Positions 45,179 through 55,216 of a DNA stretch of 64,000 bases are shown one piece after another (position 1 is the stretch's first letter; the number at the start of each line of letters is the position of its first letter). This stretch comes from Pseudomonadota bacterium (GTDB lineage: Bacteria; Pseudomonadota; Gammaproteobacteria; Xanthomonadales; Rhodanobacteraceae), in the NCBI GenBank assembly GCA_021827205.1, contig JAKAWV010000009.1:1-64000 (forward strand), given 5' to 3'. The notes beneath the pieces were generated by a model that saw only the letters and a program-made list of their open reading frames with translations, was not told where the DNA came from and searched no databases. The translations under genes and the position numbers were made by a program.

Positions 45179-45402
45179 GCCTCCCATGCCTTGAGTTCTG
45201 CTTCCGGCAAGGGATCGAAGAAGCTGTCGTCCACATGTCCCGGGAGGATGCCCAGGCGGCGCTTTGCGGGAGCCGCCAGCGGCATGAGCCGCGCATAGGG
45301 CTTGCCCGCCTTGGCGAGAATGATTTCTTCACCCGCGTGAGCCTGATCGATCAGGCGCGACAGATGGGTTTTGGCGTCGTGGACGTTGACGATCTGCGAC
45401 AT
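45175..45402 (-). CDS. Phd/YefM-type antitoxin
   Basis: A 75-aa antitoxin: VNVHDAKTHLSRLIDQAHAGEEIILAKAGKPYARL is the Phd/YefM fold; LGILPGHVDDSFFDPLPE is the toxin-binding tail common in partners of COG3744 PIN toxins. Two direct repeats upstream may be its operator. Confidence 0.88.
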   Translation of the reverse strand: MSQIVNVHDAKTHLSRLIDQAHAGEEIILAKAGKPYARLMPLAAPAKRRLGILPGHVDDSFFDPLPEAELKAWEA

Positions 45403-45410
45403 GGCATTGT

Positions 45411-45432
45411 CTTGGCTAAATTGCTTGGCTAA
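45411..45432 (-). promoter_or_regulatory. Direct repeats upstream of the antitoxin
   Basis: CTTGGCTAA occurs twice with a 4-bp spacer (45411-45419 and 45424-45432), just upstream of the Phd-type antitoxin start. Likely binding sites for autoregulation; TAGACT beside them on the minus strand may be a -10 box. Confidence 0.5.
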
Positions 45433-45456
45433 GTCTAGCGCGTAGGGGGGCAGGTG

Positions 45457-46305
45457 TCAGCCATCGCGCTTGTACGTGAGGTTGGTGATCTGCTCGGAGA
45501 TCAGCCCGATCAGGAACACGATGACCGCGGCGCTCCACAGCAGCGTACTCATGTTGGTCAGGCGGCCGGTGTCGATGTAGGTGTGCAGGTAGTTGATCAG
45601 GCCGAGCACGAAAAACAGCGCGCTGACCGGCAGGAACAGCTTCAGCGGCGAGTACAGCGTGGCGATCTTGAAGATGATCAGCAGGAAGCGCACGCCGTCG
45701 CGCAGCGGTTTGATGTGGCTTTTGCCGACGCGCCTGGCGACCGCGATCGGCTCGTAGGCCACGGCGTAAGCGCTGCGAAAAAACGCCATGGTGCTGGTGG
45801 TCGGGTACGAAAATCCATTCGGCAGCAGGTGCAGGAACTCGCGAAACTTGTCCGCGCGCACGGCACGGAATCCGCTGGTCAGGTCCAGCACCTTGTGCCC
45901 GGTCATCCAACTGGCCATGCGGTTGTAGAAGCCGTTAGCCAGGCCGCGCCCGACCCCGGCCTGACCGGACCAGGCGCGCGCGCCCACGACCATGTCGTAG
46001 CCTGCGTCGAGACGCGCGAGCAGGCGCGCGATGTCGGCGGGATCGTGCTGGCCATCGCCGTCCATGAACACCAGCAGGTCGCCGCGCGCCGCGCGCGCGC
46101 CGCGCTTGATCGCGGCGCCGTTGCCCATCGAGTAGGGCGAACTGAGGCAAGTCACGCCGTGCTGTGCGCACAGCGCGCGGGTAGCGTCGGTGGAGCCGTC
46201 GTCGATGACCAGGATTTCGGCCGCGGGCTGCGCCGCGCGCAGGCGCGGCAACAAGTCGGCGAGCGCCGGCGCCTCGTTCTTGGCGGGCAGGATGATGCTG
46301 AGCAA
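45457..46305 (-). CDS. Dolichyl-phosphate-mannose-synthase-like glycosyltransferase
   Basis: A 282-aa family 2 transferase: IILPAKNEAPAL, VIDDGSTDATR, MDGDGQHDP and DLTSGFRAVRA are the expected motifs of polyprenyl-phosphate glycosyltransferases. Two C-terminal membrane helices (about 212-233 and 245-265). It would make a polyprenyl-phosphate sugar, the donor type that GT-C enzymes such as the TMTC-like proteins at 31-35 kb or the one at 9.7 kb need. That link is inference. Confidence 0.88.
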   Translation of the reverse strand: MLSIILPAKNEAPALADLLPRLRAAQPAAEILVIDDGSTDATRALCAQHGVTCLSSPYSMGNGAAIKRGARAARGDLLVFMDGDGQHDPADIARLLARLDAGYDMVVGARAWSGQAGVGRGLANGFYNRMASWMTGHKVLDLTSGFRAVRADKFREFLHLLPNGFSYPTTSTMAFFRSAYAVAYEPIAVARRVGKSHIKPLRDGVRFLLIIFKIATLYSPLKLFLPVSALFFVLGLINYLHTYIDTGRLTNMSTLLWSAAVIVFLIGLISEQITNLTYKRDG

Positions 46306-46816
46306 GACGATCCCCGGTGGCAGGCGCGGCGATGATACGCGATGACCGCCCGGATCGGCGCACGCAAGCGTCGCCGCCAGCCTGCGAACCGGTGCCGCGC
46401 GCGCGGACGGCGCTTGCCGTCATCCCCGCGCAGAGCCTGCCCCCGCGAAGGCAGGGTTGACTCGTCATCCCCGCGAAAGCGGGGCTCCAGTGACTTCAGC
46501 AAGCGCTGGATTCCCGCGCAGAGCCTGTCCCCGCGAAGGCGGGGGCGGGGATCGCCTCATCGGCAAAACGTGCACGTCATCGCACACGAGTGAGGCCCGT
46601 CTGCATCCCGGCTCGGCGCTGCGCGCCGTCCGGGATGACGAGTGACAAGACCACGCCGCCCATGGATGACGAATCAGGGCGTGATTCGCGTTGCATAAGG
46701 TGACGCGCATCATGCTTGCGCGGCGATCTTGGAAAAAGTCGGGGGTGCGGGATGCCCCAGTGGCCTGCGTTTTGCGGTAGATTCGCAGCAACGACGGGGG
46801 GTTAGACCGGATTCTT
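46306..46816. other. Intergenic region upstream of pilB with repeats
   Basis: About 510 bp without a supported gene. It holds the repeat cluster described separately. Downstream of this (46555-46816) no repeat or gene was recognised; the pilB promoter must lie here but is not evident. Short ORFs across the repeats translate to the spurious SPPAP/RGQALRGN type. Confidence 0.6.
46418..46552. repeat. Cluster of dispersed intergenic repeats
   Basis: Three partial to complete units in a row: CGTCATCCCCGCGCAGAGCC, CGTCATCCCCGCGAAAGCGG and GATTCCCGCGCAGAGCCTGT. They are the same family as those at 30977, 33234 and 55097. Confidence 0.8.
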
Positions 46817-48562
<1,746 letters not shown>

Positions 48563-48573
48563 GGGGAACACCG

Positions 48574-49839
48574 ATGGCCACCGCAGCAACCGCAAAAAAA
48601 CGCCCGGACATGGGTGCCGCGCGCGCCGAAATCTCGCGCCTGACCACCTACTCATGGGAAGCGCTGGACAAGCGCGGCCAGAAGATGCGCGGCGAGATGC
48701 CGTCCAAGAACGCCAGCCTGGTCAAGGCCGAGTTGCGCCGTCAGGGCATGAACCCGCAGAAGGTGAAGGAAAAAGCCAAGCCGCTGTTCGGCGCCGCCGG
48801 CAGCAGCATCAAGCCGCGCGACATCTCCATCTTCAGCCGCCAGATCGCGACGATGATGAAATCGGGCGTGCCCATGGTGCAGGCCTTCGAGATCATCGCC
48901 GGCGGCCAGCGCAACGTGCGCATGAAAAACCTGCTGATCGACATCAAGACCTCGCTCGAAGGCGGCATTTCGCTGCACGAGGCACTGGCGCGACATCCAG
49001 TGCAGTTCGACGAACTGTATTGCAATCTGGTCAAGGCCGGCGAGGCGGCCGGCGTGCTCGATACCGTGCTGGATACGGTCGCCACCTACAAGGAACGCAT
49101 GGAGGCGATGAAGTCCAAGATCAAGAAAGCCCTGTTTTATCCGGCCATGGTGTTCTCGGTGGCGATCATCGTCAGCCTGGTGCTGCTGATCTTCGTGGTG
49201 CCGGTGTTCTCGAAGGTGTTCAAGGACGCCGGCGCGGCCATGCCGGCGTTCACGCAGATGATCATCAACGCCTCGGATTTCGTGAAAAACAACGGCATCT
49301 TCATCCTGCTGGTCCTGGTCGCGACCATTGTCGGACTGGTGATGCTGTACAAGCGTTCGACGGCCTTCGCGCAAAACCTGGATCGCCTGTCGCTGAAGCT
49401 CCCGATCATCGGCAACATCCTGCGCGAATCGGCCATCGCGCGCTTCGCGCGCACGCTCGGCGTCACCTTCAAGGCCGGCGTGCCGCTGGTCGAGGCGCTG
49501 GATGCCGTGGCCGGCGCCACCGGCAGCGTGGTGTACGGCAACGCGGTCAGGAAAATGCGCGAGGACATCTCGGTGGGCCACAAGCTGGAACTGGCCATGC
49601 GCCAGACCGACCTGTTCCCCAACATGGTGGTGCAGATGACCGCCATCGGTGAGGAATCCGGCGCGCTGGACACCATGCTGTACAAGATCGCCGAGTTCTA
49701 CGAGGAAGAGGTGAACAACGCCGTCGATACCCTGAGCACGCTGCTGGAACCGCTGATCATGGTGGTCATCGGCATCCTCGTCGGCGGCATGGTGATCGGC
49801 TTGTACCTGCCCATCTTCAAGCTGGCCGGCACGTTCTGA
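48574..49839 (+). CDS. pilC: Type IV pilus inner-membrane platform protein PilC
   Basis: A 421-aa T2SSF protein with two homologous cytoplasmic domains (about 80-200 and 285-405; ISIFSRQIATMMKSGVPMVQAF and RFARTLGVTFKAGVPLVEAL) and three membrane segments (about 185-212, 235-255 and 390-410). It couples PilB motion to pilin insertion. Length is normal. It is separated from pilD by a GC-rich hairpin. Confidence 0.96.
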   Translation: MATAATAKKRPDMGAARAEISRLTTYSWEALDKRGQKMRGEMPSKNASLVKAELRRQGMNPQKVKEKAKPLFGAAGSSIKPRDISIFSRQIATMMKSGVPMVQAFEIIAGGQRNVRMKNLLIDIKTSLEGGISLHEALARHPVQFDELYCNLVKAGEAAGVLDTVLDTVATYKERMEAMKSKIKKALFYPAMVFSVAIIVSLVLLIFVVPVFSKVFKDAGAAMPAFTQMIINASDFVKNNGIFILLVLVATIVGLVMLYKRSTAFAQNLDRLSLKLPIIGNILRESAIARFARTLGVTFKAGVPLVEALDAVAGATGSVVYGNAVRKMREDISVGHKLELAMRQTDLFPNMVVQMTAIGEESGALDTMLYKIAEFYEEEVNNAVDTLSTLLEPLIMVVIGILVGGMVIGLYLPIFKLAGTF

Positions 49840-49863
49840 TTCGCCGCCTCGCTCAACCTTTCC

Positions 49864-49892
49864 GGGCCCGCCGCGCGCGGGCCCGCGCTTTT
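49864..49892 (+). terminator. Terminator-like hairpin between pilC and pilD
   Basis: GGGCCCGC-CGCGC-GCGGGCCC followed by GCGCTTTT. It lies 25 bp after the pilC stop and 20 bp before pilD; it may reduce read-through into pilD-coaE. The short T run starts four bases past the stem. Confidence 0.55.
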
Positions 49893-49903
49893 GGAGCGCA
49901 TGC

Positions 49904-50800
49904 ATGACCTCGCTCGATGCCCTGCCCACCGTTGACTGGATTGTCGCTGCCGGCGTGCTCGGACTGCTGGTCGGCAGTTTCCTCAATGTGGTGATCCTGC
50001 GCCTGCCCGAACGACTGCTGCACGGCTGGCGCCGCGAGGCCGAGGCGATCCTCGCCGAAGCGCGCGGCGAAACCGAGTCGCCGGCGGCGCCGGAACCCGC
50101 CGCCGACAGGCCGCCCGGCATCGTGCGTGAGCCCTCGCATTGCCCGCAGTGCAAGCATCGCCTCGCCGCGCGGGACAACATCCCGCTGCTGTCCTGGCTG
50201 CTGCTGCGCGGGCGTTGCCGTTACTGCAAGGCGCCGATCTCCATTCAGTATCCGCTGGTCGAATTGCTCACCGGCGTGCTCAGCGCCGTGACTCTGTGGC
50301 ATTTCGGCGCCAATGCACAGGGCGCGGCCGCGGTGGTGTTCACCTGGGTGCTGATCGCGGCGTCCGGCATCGACCTGCGCACGCAGTTGCTGCCCGATCA
50401 GCTCACCCTGCCGTTGCTGTGGCTGGGCCTGCTGCTGGCGCTGGCGCCGGTGTTCGTGGCACCTGAGCAGGCGATCCTCGGCGCGGCGCTGGGTTATCTG
50501 GCGCTGTGGGGTGTGTACTGGGCGTTCAAGCTGCTCACCGGCAAGGAAGGCATGGGCTACGGCGATTTCAAGCTGCTCGCCGCGCTGGGCGCGTGGATGG
50601 GTGCATGGGCGCTGCTGCCGATCGTGCTGATCTCGTCCATCGTTGGCGCGCTGATCGGCTCGCTGTATCTGGCGCTCAGCCGCAAAGGCCATGGCGTGCC
50701 GATTCCGTTCGGTCCGTATCTGGCCATCGCCGGCTGGATCTGGCTGCTGGCCGGCACCATGCTCACGCACTGGTATCTGGGCTTTTTCATGCATGGTTGA
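49904..50800 (+). CDS. pilD: Prepilin peptidase / N-methyltransferase PilD
   Basis: A 298-aa polytopic membrane protein with about eight helices. The cytoplasmic loop carries two zinc-binding CxxC pairs (CPQCKHR and CRYCKAP). The catalytic aspartates are in IDLRTQLLPDQLT (about 155) and GYGDFKLLAALGAW (about 220), the GxGD site. It cleaves the leader of prepilins and methylates the new N terminus. Stop overlaps coaE by 8 bp. The order pilB-pilC-pilD-coaE is standard for this group. Confidence 0.96.
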   Translation: MTSLDALPTVDWIVAAGVLGLLVGSFLNVVILRLPERLLHGWRREAEAILAEARGETESPAAPEPAADRPPGIVREPSHCPQCKHRLAARDNIPLLSWLLLRGRCRYCKAPISIQYPLVELLTGVLSAVTLWHFGANAQGAAAVVFTWVLIAASGIDLRTQLLPDQLTLPLLWLGLLLALAPVFVAPEQAILGAALGYLALWGVYWAFKLLTGKEGMGYGDFKLLAALGAWMGAWALLPIVLISSIVGALIGSLYLALSRKGHGVPIPFGPYLAIAGWIWLLAGTMLTHWYLGFFMHG

Positions 50801-51428
50801 ACGCAGCGCGCTGGCGGCTTCACGTCCCTGGGCCGTGGGCCTGACCGGGGGCGTCGCCGCGGGCAAGAGCACCGTGGCGGCGGCCTTCGCCGCGCTGGAC
50901 GTGCCGGTGCTGGATGCCGATCACGCCGCGCGCGAGGTACTGACGCCGGGCAGCGCCGGCCTTGACGCCGTCATCGAGCGCTTCGGCGCTGACGTGCTGC
51001 GCGGCGACGGCAGCCTCGACCGCGCCGCGTTGCGCCGCCAGGTGTTCGCCGATGCCGAAGCGCGGCGCGCGCTGGAAGCCATCGTGCATCCGCGCGTGCG
51101 CATCTGGCTGCATGAACATCTGCGGGCCGTCGATGCGCCGTACGCGCTGCTGGCGATCCCGCTGCTGCGCGAGACCTGGCCTGCTTATGACTGGCTGGAC
51201 CGCGTGCTGGTGGTGGATGCGCCCGAGGCGCTGCAACGCGCACGGCTGCTGCTGCGCGACGGCATCGACGCGGCGCTGGCCGAGGCCATGCTGGCCGCCC
51301 AAGCCGATCGCAGCACGCGCCTGGCGCTGGCCCACGACGTGCTCGATAACCGCGGCACGCGCGCGGACTTGCGGGCGCGCGTGGCCGCGCTGCACGTCGA
51401 CTACCTGCACCGCGCCGCCGCGCGCTGA
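50793..51428 (+). CDS. coaE: Dephospho-CoA kinase
   Basis: A 211-aa P-loop kinase for the last step of coenzyme A synthesis. The ATG at 50793 (MVERSALAAS), overlapping the pilD end, is chosen; the track start at 50691 lies inside pilD. Motifs: VGLTGGVAAGKSTVAAAF (P-loop), VLDADHAAREVL and HPRVRIWL. The truncated NRDE gene begins three bases after its stop. Confidence 0.94.
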   Translation: MVERSALAASRPWAVGLTGGVAAGKSTVAAAFAALDVPVLDADHAAREVLTPGSAGLDAVIERFGADVLRGDGSLDRAALRRQVFADAEARRALEAIVHPRVRIWLHEHLRAVDAPYALLAIPLLRETWPAYDWLDRVLVVDAPEALQRARLLLRDGIDAALAEAMLAAQADRSTRLALAHDVLDNRGTRADLRARVAALHVDYLHRAAAR

Positions 51429-51431
51429 ACC

Positions 51432-51597
51432 ATGTGCCTGGCCTTGCTCGCCATTCATGCGCTGCCCGATACACCGCTGCTGGTGCTGGGCAATCGCGAC
51501 GAGTTTCACGCGCGCCCCAGGGTATCCGCGGCGCCATGGCGCGAGGATGCGCGCATCCTCGGCGGCCGCGATTTCGTATGCGCGGGGTATTTGCCGA
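51432..51597 (+). pseudogene. Truncated NRDE (TANGO2-type) gene
   Basis: Starts MCLALLAIHALPDTPLLVLG with the NRDEF motif (residues 21-25) and ARILGGRD, the N terminus of the NRDE protein family, normally about 250 aa. Similarity stops near residue 48; the frame then runs on antisense to the neighbouring gene, which ends only 20 bases beyond. So only about a fifth of the gene remains. It sits directly after coaE. Confidence 0.75.
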
Positions 51598-51618
51598 AAT
51601 GCGCAAGCCACGCCGCAA

Positions 51619-52569
51619 TCAGGCCGCAGCCATGCCTGGCCAGAAACCGCGAATCCCGGCCACGCCCTGCGCCCCGAGCGCGCGCACGCGCTCGTGATCG
51701 GCGGGTGTCAGGCCACCGAGGGCGTACACCGGCAACGCGGCCGTGGCGCACAGCGCGGCAAAGCGCGGCCAGCCCAGCGCCGGGGCGCCCGGATGGCTCG
51801 GCGTCGGCAGCACCGGACCCAGCACGGCGAAGTCGCAGTCCAGCACCGTGGCACGCGCCAGATCCTGCGCGTTGTGACACGACGCCCCGCACAATTGTGA
51901 TTCCGGCAGCGGCCGCGCGCTCAGCGTCGCCAGTTGCCGTGCGCTCAATTGCAGCCCGCAACCGAGCCGCTGCGCGCCGTCGATATCGCCGCCCAGCAAC
52001 ACGTCGCCATGGCGGGCCTGCGCGCGTGCCAGCAACTGCGCTGCGAGCGCACGCGACTCGACCTGCGGCAGTCGCGGCAGGCGCAGGCGCAACAGGCAGC
52101 GTGGCCCGGCCAGCGCGCGCTGCGCGGCGTCGGCCAACGCGCGCAGATCGCTGCTGTCGGGCGTGATCAGCAATCGCGGCGGCAGGCGCAAGGCGCGCAC
52201 CGCCGACCAGTCGGCCGCCGGCATGCTGTCGCGCGTCAGCGCCGCCAGCGGCGACCAGCGCAGCGCCTGGCCCTCCTGCGCCTGTACCGTGCCTTGCCAG
52301 CGCTCAACCGTGTACACATCGAGCCGCACCGCCTTGTGCGCGTATTGCCAAGACACGCGGATCAACGGCGAGCATTCCCGCGCGCCGACACCCAATTCCT
52401 CGCGCAGCTCGCGCACCAACGCCGACTCGGCGGATTCATCAGCCTCGCGCTTGCCGCCGGGAAACTCCCACAGACCGGCCAGATCGCCGCCCGGCCTGCG
52501 CTGCGCCAGCAGTACCTGACCCTGGGGATTGCGCAGCACGCCGGCGACGACTTCAAGCGCCGCGCTCAT
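51619..52569 (-). CDS. Nudix hydrolase - thiamine phosphate synthase-like fusion
   Basis: A 316-aa two-domain protein. The ATG at 52569 overlaps the folA stop (ATGA). Residues 1-130 form a MutT-like Nudix domain with the box GGKREADESAESALVRELREELGV in full, which sanitises oxidised nucleotides. Residues about 145-316 resemble ThiE/TenI (HGDVLLGGDIDG, GASCHN, GPVLPTPSHPG, PVYALGGL). This MutT-ThiE arrangement is common in gammaproteobacteria; whether the second half makes thiamine phosphate is uncertain. Its 3' end meets the broken NRDE gene. Confidence 0.88.
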   Translation of the reverse strand: MSAALEVVAGVLRNPQGQVLLAQRRPGGDLAGLWEFPGGKREADESAESALVRELREELGVGARECSPLIRVSWQYAHKAVRLDVYTVERWQGTVQAQEGQALRWSPLAALTRDSMPAADWSAVRALRLPPRLLITPDSSDLRALADAAQRALAGPRCLLRLRLPRLPQVESRALAAQLLARAQARHGDVLLGGDIDGAQRLGCGLQLSARQLATLSARPLPESQLCGASCHNAQDLARATVLDCDFAVLGPVLPTPSHPGAPALGWPRFAALCATAALPVYALGGLTPADHERVRALGAQGVAGIRGFWPGMAAA

Positions 52570-53075
52570 GCCCCGCATCGCATGCAATCGACAAAACTGA
52601 AAGCCCAGCGATGACGCGCATCCGGCGCGTGCGCGATGCGGCCCACCTCGATCCAGTCCCCGTGCGCAAGCGCGGGAAAGTGCGCATCGGCACCTTCGAT
52701 CTCGGTGTCGATCTCGGTCAGATGCAGGACGCGCGCATGCGGCAGCGCCAGCGCAAATACCTCGCCGCCACCGATCACGCACAGATCGCGCTCGGCGGCG
52801 CACACGGCATCGAAATCGCGCACGATCTCCTGCCCGGCGAACGGCGCGTCGTGCATGCGGCTCAGTACCAGATTGCGCCGCCCCGGCAACGCGCGGCCGA
52901 TGGACAACGCGGTGCGGTAACCCATCAGCAGCGGGCGGCCCAGGGTCAGCGCCTTGAAGCGTTTGAGGTCATCCGGCAGATGCCAGGGCAATGTGTCACC
53001 ACGCCCGATCGCGCGTCTGCGGTCGTAGGCCGCGATCACGCTCAGCCCCAGCGCACTCAACACCGGCGCGCTCAT
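52566..53075 (-). CDS. folA: Dihydrofolate reductase
   Basis: A 169-aa enzyme. The open frame extends to 53621 but the conserved protein starts at the ATG at 53075 ([21 protein letters not shown]), overlapping the thyA stop (ATGA). [24 protein letters not shown] is the substrate/cofactor site and [12 protein letters not shown] the nucleotide-binding turn. It regenerates tetrahydrofolate consumed by the neighbouring thyA product. Confidence 0.95.
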   Translation of the reverse strand: MSAPVLSALGLSVIAAYDRRRAIGRGDTLPWHLPDDLKRFKALTLGRPLLMGYRTALSIGRALPGRRNLVLSRMHDAPFAGQEIVRDFDAVCAAERDLCVIGGGEVFALALPHARVLHLTEIDTEIEGADAHFPALAHGDWIEVGRIAHAPDARHRWAFSFVDCMRCGA

Positions 53076-53866
53076 ACCGCCACCGACGCCCTGATCGCGG
53101 GATGCGGCGCGTAATCGTGCAGCACGATGTCCTCGGCGCTGAACGCAAACAGATCGCGCACATCGGGATTCAACGCCAGACGCGGCAGCGGCCTGGGCGT
53201 GCGTGTGAGTTGCTCGCGCGCCTGATCGAGATGATTGAGGTACAGGTGCGCGTCGCCCAGCGTGTGCACGAAGGTGCCCGGTCGCAAGCCAGTGACCTGC
53301 GCGATCAAATGCGTGAGCAACGCGTAGCTGGCGATGTTGAAGGGCACGCCGAGAAACACATCGCCCGAACGCTGATAAAGCTGGCACGACAGCTTGCCCT
53401 CGGCCACATAAAACTGGAACAACGCGTGACAGGGCGCCAGCGCCATTTGCGGCAGCTCGCCCACGTTCCAGGCACTGACCAGGAGCCGACGCGAATCGGG
53501 ATTGCGGCGAATTTCCTGCACCACGCCGGCGATCTGATCGACCACGCCACCCTCGGCGCAGCCCCATGCACGCCACTGCTTGCCATACACCGGACCCAGC
53601 TCGCCGGTGGCGTCGGCCCACTCATTCCAGATGCTCACGCCGTGCTGCTGCAAGTAGGCAATGTTGGTATCGCCGCGCAGGAACCACAGCAACTCGTGCA
53701 GCACCGATTTCCAGTGCACGCGTTTGGTGGTGACCAGCGGGAACCCGGCGTCCAGATCGAAACGCATCTGCCAGCCGAACAGGCTGAGTGTTCCGGTGCC
53801 GGTGCGGTCGTGCTTGCGCGTGCCGCGCGTCAGCACCTGATCGAGCAATTCGAGGTAGGCCTGCAT
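53072..53866 (-). CDS. thyA: Thymidylate synthase
   Basis: A 264-aa ThyA of standard length. The ATG at 53866 ([12 protein letters not shown]) is preferred to the track start 48 bases upstream. Catalytic Cys in [12 protein letters not shown] (about 146), [19 protein letters not shown] near the start and [19 protein letters not shown] are all intact. It makes dTMP with methylene-tetrahydrofolate. Coupled by overlap to folA; lgt lies 63 bp upstream on the same strand. Confidence 0.97.
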   Translation of the reverse strand: MQAYLELLDQVLTRGTRKHDRTGTGTLSLFGWQMRFDLDAGFPLVTTKRVHWKSVLHELLWFLRGDTNIAYLQQHGVSIWNEWADATGELGPVYGKQWRAWGCAEGGVVDQIAGVVQEIRRNPDSRRLLVSAWNVGELPQMALAPCHALFQFYVAEGKLSCQLYQRSGDVFLGVPFNIASYALLTHLIAQVTGLRPGTFVHTLGDAHLYLNHLDQAREQLTRTPRPLPRLALNPDVRDLFAFSAEDIVLHDYAPHPAIRASVAV

Positions 53867-53929
53867 GCGTCGATTATCGCCTATCGACCGGGCTCGGGTC
53901 CGCCTTGGTGTCATGCTCGCGCAGTGCGC

Positions 53930-54925
53930 TCAGGCCTCCGTCACCGGCACGCTCGCCAAAACCGGAACCGGAACCGGTGGCGCCGGTTGCCGCCGCGACA
54001 GCCACAGCAGGAACAGACCCGCCACGATCAGCGGCATCGACAGCAGTTGACCCATGGTCATCCAGCCGGTGCCCAGCAGATAACCAAGCTGCGGGTCGGG
54101 ATCGCGGATGAACTCGACGCTGAAACGGAACACGCCGTACAACAGCGCGAACCAGCCCGAGATCGCATAGCGCTTGCGCGGCTTGCGCGAGTAGATCCAC
54201 AAAAACACGAACAACACGAAACCTTCGAGAAAGCACTCCATCAACTGCGAGGGCTCGCGCGCGAAACTGTTGAGCGCGCCGGTGCGCCATAGCGCGCGAA
54301 ACTGGGCATCGCTGAACCCGGCGAACTGCCCCGCCTCGTGCAACTGCGCCGGCGTGTAGTGCGCGCACACCCAGTTCTTGGCGATCTGCCGCGGACTCAT
54401 CGCCGCGCATTGCGAGGCCTCGCGCAACGCGCGCGGAAAAATCATGCCCCAGGGCTTGTCGGTCAAGTGTCCCCACAGCTCACCGTTGATGAAGTTGCCG
54501 ATGCGCCCCAGACCGAGGCCGATCGGCACCAGCGGCGCGATGAAATCCACCGCGTCAAAAAATGGCACGCGGTATTTGTGCGACCAGTACAGTCCGCCGG
54601 CCAGCACGCCCAGCAAGCCGCCGTGAAAGCTCATGCCGCCGTCCCACAGCGCGAACATCTGCAGCGGATGCGCCATGTACAGCGGCAGGTTGTAAAACAC
54701 GATGTAGCCGATGCGTCCGCCCAGGATCACACCGAGCATGCCGAAGAACAGCAGGTCGGCGAAGCCGTCGCGACTGACCGGCAGCCGGCCCTGCTTGCGC
54801 CGATGCTCGCCCAGCAACCAGGCAGCGATGAACCCGCCCAGATACATCAGCCCATACCAGTGCACCGGGATCGGGCCGATGTGGAAGGCGATGGCGTCGA
54901 ACGCGTCGAAATAGGGCAAGTGCAT
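53930..54925 (-). CDS. lgt: Prolipoprotein diacylglyceryl transferase
   Basis: A 331-aa inner-membrane enzyme with about seven helices. GGRIGYIVFYN, HGGLLGVLAGG and the signature GRIGNFINGELWG are present. Between PRALREASQ and REPSQLMECFLEG there is a loop of about 50 residues longer than in E. coli Lgt, which explains the greater length. It transfers diacylglycerol to the lipobox Cys of prolipoproteins, the first step of lipoprotein maturation. Confidence 0.95.
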   Translation of the reverse strand: MHLPYFDAFDAIAFHIGPIPVHWYGLMYLGGFIAAWLLGEHRRKQGRLPVSRDGFADLLFFGMLGVILGGRIGYIVFYNLPLYMAHPLQMFALWDGGMSFHGGLLGVLAGGLYWSHKYRVPFFDAVDFIAPLVPIGLGLGRIGNFINGELWGHLTDKPWGMIFPRALREASQCAAMSPRQIAKNWVCAHYTPAQLHEAGQFAGFSDAQFRALWRTGALNSFAREPSQLMECFLEGFVLFVFLWIYSRKPRKRYAISGWFALLYGVFRFSVEFIRDPDPQLGYLLGTGWMTMGQLLSMPLIVAGLFLLWLSRRQPAPPVPVPVLASVPVTEA

Positions 54926-55096
54926 GGATACGGGCTGGGTCAGGAAGGGAATCAGGGAATCGGACCACGGCGACGGCCGAAAGTGCCGCAGAGATGCCGG
55001 GAGCGGGTAATCGGTAACGGAAGTTGGGCGTTTGAAGTCGGTGTCGCAAGGCGAGCGATCCTGGCGCTGTCATTCCGAGCACGCCGCTCTTCTTGT

Positions 55097-55142
55097 CGTC
55101 ATTGCCGCGCAAAGCCTGCCCCCGCGAAGGCGCGGGCGGGGA
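55097..55142. repeat. Dispersed intergenic repeat copy
   Basis: CGTCATTGCCGCGCAAAGCC followed by CCCCCGCGAAGG: same family as 30977. It sits in the 291-bp gap between the RlmI-like gene and lgt, where no gene is supported; the ORF at 54555-55151 is an antisense/repeat shadow. Confidence 0.8.
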
Positions 55143-55216
55143 GTGCTTCACAACAGCGAAGCTGGTGATCCAGTCGCGGGTCGGTTACCCACTACCGGTT
55201 ACCAGTTGACAGGCGC

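Noticed and set aside
54555-55151. 198-aa minus-strand ORF between lgt and rlmI
   Set aside because: Begins in a dispersed repeat and continues in an alternate frame of lgt.
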